Of a stretch of 64,000 nucleotides of DNA, positions 54,386 through 63,720 are shown one piece after another. The number at the start of each line of letters is the position of its first letter. Position 1 is the first letter of the stretch. Under the pieces are notes generated by a model, which saw only the letters and a list, made by a program, of their open reading frames with translations, had not been told where the DNA came from and ran no database searches. The position numbers were made by a program, and so were the translations under genes. The stretch comes from Pezicula radicicola (lineage: Eukaryota > Ascomycota > Leotiomycetes > Helotiales > Dermateaceae), in the NCBI GenBank assembly GCA_003008705.1, contig PDUO01000037.1:431765-495764 (forward strand), read 5' to 3'.

Positions 54386-55110
54386 GTCTGCCTTGGTGTT
54401 TGGTGCTAGCGCTCACGTATCCGATACTTCTGTCTTGCCTCCTTTATACGGCCGATCAATCTTACCGTACTTGGGATCGTTGCTTAAGGGTAAAGGATGC
54501 TTCGAAGCTAATGGCACCCAGCTACATGGATTCTGCCTCGACCGTAATCGTTAAATATTCGGTTATTTATATTAACCTTTTAGGTATTTTGCTAGTGTAG
54601 TAGAATGTGTACTTCTGTGTGGACTATTAGCCGACAGAATGACGGTGTTTCAGTAAACGGGGTTTGAATCGGGATATGATTGAACAGGGATGTCGGTTAG
54701 TAATTACTTAATCATATCCCGATATTCAATTAACAGTATTTTACGACGTATATCCGAAGAAAAGAAGAAGATCTATATCCGGTTACTGGAGTACATCCGG
54801 TTACTAGAGAATAGATAGAGATGGAGGAATTAAGGCTCTTATGATTACTCTTCATCTGTTTAAGCTTATTTCCTGGGCATAGGGTAAATATTCCGAGCCA
54901 ATATAATTCAGAGGTCCACATCACACAGCACACTATCCTGGCAGTGATAATTTCCAAGTCAGGATATTGTTTAAGGTTTTCGGATATAGAATGAAATGCA
55001 AGGAGGTTTCTAAGCAAGTCATCGCATGATATTTCACGATCTTTAGTAATAAAACAAGAGTACTTAAGAGTACTTAAGAAGATGCTTTGCTCTCCTCAGA
55101 AAATCAACAA
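54386..55110. other. Intergenic; contains short inverted repeat
   Basis: At about 54664-54732, TTGAATCGGGATATGATT and AATCATATCCCGATATTCAA are complementary with a two-base indel, around a loop of about 30 bases. It may be a small transposon end pair. A 73-codon ATG frame at 54379-54600 is antisense to the degraded HET gene and is not called. Confidence 0.4.
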
Positions 55111-55250
55111 CTCAACATTAATTAGTTCCTCAACGTTAATTACTTACTCAACGTTAATTACTTACTCAACGTTAATTACTTACTCAACGTTAATTACTTA
55201 CTCAACGTTAATTACTTACTCAACATTAATTACTTAACATTAATTACTTC
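55111..55250. repeat. 18-bp minisatellite directly upstream of the secreted HD gene
   Basis: Seven full 18-bp units, consensus CTCAACGTTAATTACTTA, plus a 14-base partial unit. Units 2 to 6 are identical (55129-55218); the outer ones differ by one to three bases (AACATTAATT). The array ends 11 bases before the ATG at 55262, so it lies in the 5' leader or core promoter. Confidence 0.95.
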
Positions 55251-55261
55251 CTCACTTCAAA

Positions 55262-56096
55262 ATGCAGCTTTTGAAATGTGTCACCGTCACAACTGCCCTT
55301 CTGGCTTTCGCGGATGCTAGACCGCATGACTGGCTTTCTACTCGTCAAAGCAATATCACAACCACCGTCATCGCTGGTGTGACGGTCCCATACACACCCA
55401 TCGTCCAATCAGCACAAGCTTACGCTCGCGCCCACTCCGACGACATGACATTCAACCACATTATGCGTTCCTGGCTCTACGGTGTAATAATAATCAACAA
55501 AAATACCACTCTCCAATCAACCGTCGACCCGGAAACCCATGCCGTGGCAGCCATCCTCCACGACCTCGGCTGGGACAACACCGGCGCACTCATCTCCACT
55601 GACAAACGCTTCGAAGTCGACGGTGCCATTGCAGCTTGGGACTTTATCGATTCTGCTCTTGAGAACGGCACTGCTTATGGATGGGATGAACATCGAAAAC
55701 AGCTGGTTTGGGACTCGATCGCTTTGCATACTGATCCGTCGATCTATCAGTACAAACAGCCAGTTGTAAAGGTGACTGGGACGGGTATTTTTGCGGATTT
55801 TCAAGGGCCGAATAGTGATCTTTCTCATACGTTGACTTGGGACGAGTATTATCAGGTTAAGGACGCGTTTCCCAGGTTGGATCTTGGGCCGAGCGTTGGG
55901 AAAATTATTTGTGGGTTTGCGAGGACTAAGCCTGCGACTACTTATGGTGAGATATTTTGTCTATTAGGGTGACGGCGGCTAACATGATACAGATAATTGG
56001 ATGATGCAGTATGGCATTCGTTATGTGGAGAATTATACTGAGCAAGCAAAAGGGTTTTTGGGTATTGACATAATTGAGGGGTCGCTTCCAAATTAG
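55262..56096 (+). CDS. Secreted cyanamide-hydratase-like HD domain protein
   Basis: Two exons, 55262-55946 and 55993-56096, split by a 46-bp intron (GTGAGA donor, ATACAG acceptor), give 262 residues. The N-terminus MQLLKCVTVTTALLAFADA is a clear signal peptide with cleavage near residue 19. The HD domain keeps His66 (TFNHIMRSWLYG), His100-Asp101 (AAILHDLGWDNT) and His156 (SIALHTDPS), with TDKRFEVDGAIAAWDF. Several N-glycosylation sites (NIT, NTT, NGT) fit an extracellular enzyme. It is a paralogue of the cytosolic HD protein at 50136. Cyanamide-hydratase-like activity (to urea) is the family inference; a role outside the cell would be unusual and might detoxify or harvest a nitrogenous compound. 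The promoter carries a perfect 18-bp minisatellite. Confidence 0.87.
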
Positions 56097-56299
56097 AATT
56101 GAAGAGAGTGGACGGGAGCGTGGAGGAGACTGACGTTAAGATCATGGTGGTGTTAGAGATATGTAGAAGAAAGTGACGTAATATAGACCTGAATTTGTTT
56201 AATATAAGCATTCCCCTCTCTTAGCTTCTTATCAGAAAGATTACAGATAAGGCAATAGGTGTTGATCGTTTTGAGCCTCTATTTTCTAGCTGCTATACT

Positions 56300-56630
56300 A
56301 TAGCTTTCCTTCTCGCCATTGCATGCTCTTGCCATTTTTGCTTCCACTTTTCTATCACTATTGATTCGGCTATTTTAGCTAGGACTACACTCATTTTTGC
56401 TTCCTTAGCATGTGCAATTCTTACACCCTCTAGATATATAGAAAGAGCTCAATAGCCTATCTGTAAAAGTTAACCAAGAAGACAACCTTTGAACCTGGTT
56501 TCTAATCCACTCCACTTGGCAGATGTATTCACATAATTGTACCAGCTTCGTTTAATAAAGCTTTCAACTCAGCGAAGACCTCTTCAATCGGATTAAGATC
56601 GGGTGGGTATCGGACTAGAGGTGAAGGTGT
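56300..56630 (-). pseudogene. Tc1/IS630-type transposase C-terminal fragment
   Basis: The minus strand encodes SPLVRYPPDLNPIEEVFAEL, then KALLNEAGTIM, before stops break the frame. The PDLNPIEEVFAELK motif is the last catalytic block of the DDE_3 (Tc1/mariner/IS630) fold. It differs in sequence from the complete element at 43939 (SPDINPIEYIWRVMK), so it is another family. The fragment abuts the NRPS relic almost directly. Terminal repeats were not found. Confidence 0.65.
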
Positions 56631-56632
56631 TT

Positions 56633-59235
56633 GCATACTTCGAGAAGTCGGCTTGGACGATTGTTGTAATGTTCGCAATCATGAAAGCAGGTGGTACATT
56701 TGTGCCTATGGATTTAGAGCATCCTACTTAAAATTCTAAGTATATTATATTAGAGCTAAATGTTACTTAATATCTCTACTTTAGAAATATTAGTTCTAAG
56801 TAATAAAGCCCGATAAGTCTGACTATGTTAGTCAAACTAATACCTAAGTTAAACTCAATGGCCAACGACTTAAGTTGAGAGAAATAGAGCACCACTTGCT
56901 TGCTGACCGAGCTGTTAAAACGAGTATAGCTCTCCTACTAACGAATGGGCCGAGTTAGGGACATCTAGTTGCACTGCTGGCACTTAAAGCGATTGAACGA
57001 AGCAGTAGATATGCACAGTTATAACGGTTAGGCGGAGTACAGAGAAACACAGCGCAGCTCCTACTTCCAAGACTCGAAAAAGCCTATCCGACAAGGTACC
57101 ATCTTACATGGTTCCGTTAGACTAGTTAATTGCGCAGAGCGTTTCTCTGAACTCCTCTGGAAGCTTGACCGAGCGAATATTAAAATCTGGATCAAAATTT
57201 AACTAAATATGTGTTAATGCATATAAGTTACCTGAGAAAGAACTGGGTCCAGCTTTGAATATACCTACTGTAACGGCGGAAAGCTATTTGCAAGACATGA
57301 TAGGACGCGTGCTTAATAAAGAAGCCGCCTAGCTTGATCTTAATAGGTCTTTTTATAGGCTTGGTAGCGACTACATTACTATTACACAAGTAGCTTCGAG
57401 AGCTCGAAAGGGAGGACTTGGTCGTTGCATACAAGACATTCTACAAGCCAAGACAATATCTCAGCTGGCGCTGTTTAGTAATAATGCTAGCGAATATCTC
57501 GTGTTTACAGAGGAAGCCGACACTTAGTTTGACCTATCGCCGGTGTAGGAGTGGTTTCTAACAACAGCCGACACACTTCAACCAGCGCATCACACGTCGC
57601 TTAGAGACTGACAAGATTAAGCGAGAAATTGAAGCACTTGTGCAAAGGCATTCGATGCTTCGCATTCGATTCCCAGTAAATAATGGTAGTTCATGGCAAC
57701 AAGTAATACGCTCTGCAATCCTAGATTCGTATCGCTTCACTATTCATAAGGCTGATTATGAAGACCAAGTTATGAACATACTGGCAAACAGCCACAAAAG
57801 TATTGACATTGTTAGTGGGCTAGTCTTTGCTGTCGACTTTATTATATCGCCAGGAACCGGAGCCCAAAGAGTGTTTCTGTTGGCATATTATCTAGCCATT
57901 GATCTTGTAACATGGCGTGTGATCCTTCGAGATCTCGAACAGTTCATGGAGTCAGGTAACCTAGGGTCTGAGAAACCTCTCTCCTTCTAAGCATAGACTA
58001 AAATGCTGGCGCAACGTAGCGTAGAGAACCTAAGGCCTATCAAGTTACTTTCCTTCAATGTTCGACGGCCGGATTTTACTTATTAGGGTATGGATGGCAA
58101 GCTAAATAAGTTTAAAGACACCCGGGCATAAGCTTTCCCAACTGATAAGGCGACAACATCTGCCTTGCTCAGTAGCTGCAACGAAGCTTTGAACACCGAA
58201 CCCATTGATATTTTTACGGCTGTCACAGTGAGAAGCTTCTCCTAGATATTCTCTTCCCTGATCGAGCAACTCCTACCGTTTTTACAGAATGCCACGGATG
58301 ACAGCCTTGAGATGCGGAAACCAATATCTCAGAAACTGTGGGCTGGCTTATAACAATGGCTCCAGCCCAAATATCCAGATATCCGGTCCGGTGGTGATAT
58401 TGTAAATGCAGTCCGGTCCACGAAGGATACGAGACGCAATACCCCTGGTAATGGATGGCCATATGTCAGCTCCCGCTTCCTGAATAAGGAGGGCAGGACA
58501 GTTGTCAAGGAAAATTGGCCGATAGAGGTGACCTTCAACTATCTCGGTCAATTCCATGATCTAGAACGCCACGAAACCCACTTCCAGCAAGACTCGTTTT
58601 CCTTATCCACGACTATGATCAGACATTAGACCAGATGTCACGCACATGGCACTCTTTGAGATCTCAGTCGTAATTGTTTAGGGTCAGATTCGACTTGAAT
58701 GTCGATACAACTATCATAAAACAAGAAAAACGGAGATCACGCAGTGGATTCAAGCCATTAAGCAGTCACTTCGAGAAGCCCTCTACAAACTTACGGTAAT
58801 GGAGTCCGATATGACGCTTAGTAACTTTCCTCTCATGTCTTTGTCGTACAATTGGCTAGATACCCTTAAGAAGGAGGTATTCCCTCGACTTGGACTTACA
58901 ATCGGTACAGATTTTGAGAATCTGTACCCTTGCTCGCCAATTCAGTAAAGTATAGTACTGAACCAAAGTCCATCCACTGGCAACTACGAGGTTTGATTTA
59001 TGTGCGAGATGGTTTACGCCAACTCATTAAACTCGATTAATCTTAAACGTCTTATACATGCGTGGCAAGAAGTTGTGATTAGATATTACGATGAAGATAG
59101 TTTGTTCTACCAACTAGTCCTTGGTTACTACTCAGCTGATATTGAGCATATATTGTACAATGACGAAGGTGCATTAGGGAGGCTCGAGCAACTCGAGCTC
59201 CCCAGCTACGACTCTACAAGACCGCCCCATTAACT
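56633..59235 (+). pseudogene. Nonribosomal peptide synthetase relic (A-T-E-C)
   Basis: Domain pieces are in order on the plus strand. Adenylation motif A2 region: SAWTIVVMFAIMKAGGTFVP (about 56650-56710). Adenylation end: LSDKVPSYMVP then a SLNSSGS-like motif (about 57080-57160). Carrier domain: FYRLGSDYITITQVASRARK (about 57340-57400), in which the phosphopantetheine serine of LGGDSI is Tyr. Epimerisation domain: MQRHSMLRIRFPVNN, AYYLAIDLVTWRVILRDLEQ (57640-57990), ENWPIEVTFNYLGQFHDLER and the MTLSNFPLMSLSY end. Condensation domain start: YPCSPIQ (about 58925-58945), then INLKRLIHAWQEVVIRYYDE. Numerous TAG/TAA codons and a loss of the A core between A2 and the end mark it as dead. Upstream modules are cut off by the transposase fragment at 56630. 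A D-amino-acid-incorporating synthetase once lay here. Confidence 0.8.
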
Positions 59236-59716
59236 TACAATATGACGAACTCAAGGGGAAAAGACATATATCAAGCTTGATATTAGTCCTGCGATTATTG
59301 ACGCTTCGTCTATACCAATGGTACTCAGGGATCTCCTTCTTGCCCTACCGTAGCCGACTTAAAGGTTCAGGTCGACAATACAGCGACTATATCAAATATC
59401 AAGACAGGCCAGTACAGGCGTCCTTAATGTACTAGAAAACCAAAATTTGATTGACATGCACGTCTAATAACCGGAATGCACGTGCCACCTGGGTACCCAT
59501 CTTGCGGCCTAGCTGCCAAGTAGGGCTGACAGGTTCGTTGCAATAAACGGAAACATGCTAACTTACTATATTATACAGGAACTGCGGGTAAGTCGACGTT
59601 GTGGATCGACACATGTTAGGGTCCAGGGGTCACGACGTCAGAACAGGTCGTTCCAAAAACACGAGAATGATTTGATGTTGTTAAATTTTTGTGTTGAGTT
59701 ATCTACTACATTTACT
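59236..59716. other. Eroded downstream part of the NRPS relic
   Basis: No clean homology continues past about 59235, although scattered NRPS-like fragments may persist to about 59500. No separate gene is seen. Confidence 0.35.
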
Positions 59717-60742
59717 TTATTCCCAAGGATCAGCCACCAACTTCACACCGCTGACTCCATTTTGCAGCCTGTCAAGGGCATCGTTCACTCCCTTTAAGCC
59801 GCCGCTGACCTTCTCGGTGGGTAGCGGGATGATCTTTCCGCTGGCAACGCCTTGTGGAAGATATGTGGTGAACGCCCAGGTTAGCAGGCCGGCATTCCTC
59901 TCCTCGCTAAGGACAGATGCCCACGATGCAAACTCGCGACTAACGCCCTCTGGCAGAGTCTCTGGACCAAACGCAGGCATGAGAGTGTAGAGCTTTCCGC
60001 CACCTTGTGCAGCAACAACTGCCGCATTAACTGCGACTGTGTTCGGGAGTGAGATAGAGTCGACAACAAGGTCGTATGGCCCCTCGGCAATAAGTGCTTT
60101 GACAAGAGCGCCATGTTCTTGCGTGTGATCGACGACCTTTACCGCACCTAGCTTTGAGACAAGGTCCTTGTGCTTTGGTGAGGTAGTGGTGACGACGGTG
60201 TACCCAGCTTGCGTAACATATTGCACGGAAAGACTACCAAAGCTAGACGAACCGCCATAGACCAAAATCTTCTTACCTTTGGCCGAGGCAGAGCCATCAA
60301 AACTAGGCTTATCCAATCCAGCACTTCCGTTAAACAGACCAACAACAGTACTCAAATTTCCGGTCAAGCTGGCCGGAATCGCGACATCGATACCCTCTGG
60401 TATCTTACTTGTCGTCTCATCACTAGCTATCACGTATCTCTGATATACACCGTATTGATTGCCAACTACCCCGAATTTCTTTCCTGCAGCTACCTTATCG
60501 CCAACCTTGAAGCTTGTAACTTGTGGGCCAATAGCTTCAACTGTACCGCCAAAGGATGAGCCGAGAATGGCCGGGTATTGAATCGGGAAGATGCTTAGTT
60601 TGGCAATCTTGAATTCGACTGGGTTGAATGCGATAATTTCATTCTTAACAAGAAGCTCATGTGGACCGGGTTTGTAAGTCTCGACTTCTTGGACTTCGAG
60701 AGGAGCCTTGGCGGCCGAGATGACGGCGGCTAGGTTGGCCAT
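59717..60742 (-). CDS. Medium-chain (MDR) oxidoreductase, zinc-independent enoyl/quinone-reductase-like
   Basis: An intact intronless ORF of 341 residues from the ATG at 60742. GroES-like half: GPHELLVKNEIIAFNPVEFK, AILGSSFGGTVEAIGPQVTS, FKVGDKVAA (to about 86). Rossmann half: KKILVYGGSSSFGSLSVQYV (157-176) with the NADPH-type glycine-rich turn, then AGYTVVTTTSPKHKDLVSKL and the end GLKGVNDALDRLQNGVSGVK. The Cys/His zinc ligands of alcohol dehydrogenases are absent, so it belongs with trans-enoyl reductase and quinone reductase-like proteins. Such enzymes act alone or as partner reductases of polyketide and NRPS lines. It is next to a dead NRPS, but it is itself open and not RIP-damaged. The nearby solo LTR lies upstream. 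Confidence 0.88.
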   Translation of the reverse strand: MANLAAVISAAKAPLEVQEVETYKPGPHELLVKNEIIAFNPVEFKIAKLSIFPIQYPAILGSSFGGTVEAIGPQVTSFKVGDKVAAGKKFGVVGNQYGVYQRYVIASDETTSKIPEGIDVAIPASLTGNLSTVVGLFNGSAGLDKPSFDGSASAKGKKILVYGGSSSFGSLSVQYVTQAGYTVVTTTSPKHKDLVSKLGAVKVVDHTQEHGALVKALIAEGPYDLVVDSISLPNTVAVNAAVVAAQGGGKLYTLMPAFGPETLPEGVSREFASWASVLSEERNAGLLTWAFTTYLPQGVASGKIIPLPTEKVSGGLKGVNDALDRLQNGVSGVKLVADPWE

Positions 60743-61170
60743 GGTTGTGTTGTGATGGAGACGATGGAAGCAGATGGATTGGAGATGGGAATCAAATGTT
60801 GCTGTTAAATCGTGGTGCTGGAGACGATGGAGTCTTTGATGCTTATCCTACCGCGGATCTCTCCAAACCTTTATACTTTGTGCAGATCAAATTGCGCAAT
60901 CTTCGAAAGGCCTGATGTTCTGCTTGGTAGGTAGCAGAGGAACAACGTGGGACCAATCGGGTGGCACCAGAATGGCACTATCTGCTGCAATAATTACCCC
61001 GCGCATCATAGTGCTTATGTACGAAGTATGTTTGTAATAAAGCAGTGGAGGACTAAGCGATCGCTGACAAAAGCTCATGATGATGCTTGTTTTGCTTTTC
61101 AATCGTGGCGACTACTGCGACCAAGATAAACGCGAAGCCCGAGAGTCGGCGCCCGAGACTTCCAAGAGTG
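60743..61170. other. Promoter side of MDR gene
   Basis: No further gene is seen. The region separates the ATG of the MDR gene from the solo LTR. Confidence 0.3.
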
Positions 61171-61289
61171 TGTCAGCCGGAAATCAGGTGACATTTGGAC
61201 TCGTTTCTAGTCCACTCTTTATGTGTATATATACCACCTTTAGACCTTACTTTATTCTGCAATCGAGTCATCCTTCAAATGTCTGATAG
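61171..61289 (+). mobile_element. Solo LTR (119 bp) with 5-bp target duplication, partner at 46069
   Basis: Starts TGTCAGCCGGAAATCAGGTG and ends CTGATA, flanked by GAGTG on both sides (61166-61170 and 61290-61294). It matches the copy at 46069-46184 in inverted orientation. TATA-like TATATATACC and a TTTATTCTGCAATCGAGTCA region are shared. It is a retrotransposon LTR remnant lying upstream of the MDR gene. Confidence 0.85.
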
Positions 61290-61937
61290 AGTGGAAGGAG
61301 GTTTAGTCTAGTGAGACATTGCGATTATAACCAGCCACTAATAGTTTAAAAATATAGGTATACTACTTATAGACTAACTCAGTAGTCTCTCCTAATTTAA
61401 ATCTAATTAAATATATTTAGTTCTACTTCGACAAGTAAGTCCTAGAAGTATACCCTAAGCTTCTTAATATAAGAAAGGGTAAGGAGGCTCTCTAGGCCCT
61501 AGAATACGTCTTAATTAAGATATAATATAAGCTCCCTAACTCTCTATTCTAGAGTGTATTAGAGAGTATACTAAGGAGGGTAAAAGTAGTAATTAAGGTA
61601 GATAGCTAGTATATTAAGTACTAGGGAATTTATATTTTTTAGGAGATTAAAGATCTACTGTTTTTAATTATAATTATAAAGAATTAGGGTAATTAGAATT
61701 ATACTGGTATAAAAATAAGTAATTCAATTTAATATAGATAGTAGGGCTTATTAGAATCCCGGAAACTTATAGCCTAGAATTATACATAGGGCCAGAAGCC
61801 CTAAACAGCCAATGGGAATAAATCAAATCAAATCAAATCAAATCAATTAATCGTCCCTCACGTTCTCAATTCTTGTGATCAAGTCTAGCTTTTCATTCCA
61901 TGGTATTGTAACCTCACATTCCAAGGGCTACTAGAGT
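61290..61937. other. AT-rich RIP-like block
   Basis: 61330-61790 is AT/TpA-rich without any gene. A short AAATC microsatellite (five units) lies at about 61820-61845. Confidence 0.5.
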
Positions 61938-62703
61938 TTAGAGCTGGTTCACCTTGATCCAGCTGTTCCTCTTTTCAAGCGCCGAAAATCATCTGTTCAC
62001 GTTCGGGTACTTTGAGAACAACTCTGCGCCTCCAACATCCTTCACCATCTTTCCATAGGGCAAATGGAATAGATCAGCAAGAGTCACTTCATCGCCAGCG
62101 AGATAAGCCTGTTTTGCCAGAATACTATTGTACACTGCAAAGACTTGGTCGAGATCAGTCGTATATTTTGCCACCAACGTCTCGTCTGCCTCGCCAAAAC
62201 CTGCATACCTGCTCTGGTCAGCTTGCATTCACGACCCACACCTAGAACGAGGATCATACTTCTTGAAAGCCTTCTCAAATACAATGCTTGAGGCTGGACC
62301 ATCAAAGTACGAAGTTTCGATCGAGCAAGCCTGATGCACATGTCAATCAGTAGATCTTGGTTATATGTGACACTGCCCTTACCTGCTCAAACAATCCGTA
62401 TCCCTTCAGGTCATCGTCGGCTGGGATGAGCTTCGTGCCTTCACCAGCGAACTTCTTTGCAATGTATTTGGCCACGGCTCTGCTTTCGTAGATAAAGACT
62501 CCATCATCCTCCAAGACGGGGATCTTGCCGAATGGTTGCAATTTCAAGAAAGCCTCTGATTTGTGCTCTCTGGCCATGATGAAGTCAACATTGACCAGCT
62601 CATACGGAACATTCTTTTCGAGAAGAGTGGTCAGCACTCTGCGAGTACATATCGATTGCGTTGAGCCGTAGACTTTAAGGACCATATTTGCGATTCTGAT
62701 CAT
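61938..62703 (-). pseudogene. Glutathione S-transferase with late nonsense codon
   Basis: Exons 62703-62383, 62330-62260 and 62208-61989 join in phase across introns of 52 and 51 bp (GTAAGG and GTATGA donors), giving 203 residues. The N-terminal thioredoxin-like domain reads MVLKVYGSTQSICTRRVLTT, FGKIPVLEDDGVFIYESRAV, which contains the glutathione-binding PVLEDD and ESRA motifs. The C-terminal helical domain contains LAGDEVTLADLFHLPYG. The frame stops with TGA after YPNVNR. Reading on gives FSALEKRNSWIKVNQL and a TAA at 61938-61940. Relatives have Trp at the stop (NVNRWFSALEKR), so TGG-to-TGA removed the last 17 residues. The enzyme may retain partial function. The likely true start is the second Met, at 62685. 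Theta/phi-like fungal GST. Confidence 0.8.
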
Positions 62704-63720
62704 TGAATAGATCTGTCTTTGAGTGAAGCCGGATTTTGATTCGAGAATGCCTGTGATAGTTTATATCGATTCAAAGCTGGGCCATTGCTGAATATATGCA
62801 TTTATTTATTTGCTAGATTGAAACATATTCACCGTTGTACGTCTGCCAATTGGAAATCAATTAAACGGTCGGAGAGGTGCATCTTCCGGGTTCGTCATAG
62901 TTTTACTAATATAAGTATAATTAATCTAAACTAGAAAGTAATACATAAAAACCATCTATAATTTACTAAAACAAATATTTCTCTACTTCTATTATTATAT
63001 AGTTAACTACCTCTATGGTTCTAGACTTACTAATTAAAGCTCGCTTAGGGTAGCTGGTCACTCCCTGCTCCTCACATACGAAACTCACGGTCTGTCGGTG
63101 TTGCGATACAAGTAGCGAGGAATTATATTATAAACAATCTCCGAATGAGAGGTATAAATCAATCTCATTTCCCTAGAAGTGTTCTCTATGACGGAAGAGG
63201 CGCAAAGAGCAATTGTCGAGGGTAGACTTAGCTATCCATGGACTCCAAAGCACTAAGATCGCCGCTTGGTACTCTAGAAATAACGTTATTATTCGCAACC
63301 AAATGCTTCGTTTTCTTTGATGTTCATGTGCCATCAATACGTGACCATGCATGTTATCGAATATGAACTGTGACTGCACCGCATCATTGCTTTCGCTGTT
63401 CGACCCAACCTCGGTTACGCCCAGGCTCTTCATCTACGGCCATGGGATTCCACGATGCATCACTGAGGGATGTCCGGTCAAGGGTCTATAATTTAAGCAT
63501 CATACAAAACCCTCTACCGGCCCTAGATTTTCTCTACCGTACCAGTACTCAAAACAACACTATGTCGAATCGGAACACTACGGAGTACAAGTTAGGTGCT
63601 TTGAAATCAAGCTTCAAGCGACGGCTTCACGGGAAAACTTACCTAAGCATTTCCTCCTCTTCAGACTCTTCGCTGAACTGAGCGTTGACGAGACACGATA
63701 CATACCGCCCAAATCACATC
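62704..63720. other. Intergenic, AT-rich at 62900-63010
   Basis: No gene is supported. Small frames on both strands at 63173-63681 lack features. Confidence 0.4.

Noticed and set aside
54379..54600. 73-codon ATG frame with a hydrophobic end
   Set aside because: It overlaps, antisense, the degraded upstream part of the HET relic, and shows no independent support.
55111..55250. CRISPR-like array
   Set aside because: The repeats are contiguous with no spacers and the genome is fungal; it is a minisatellite.
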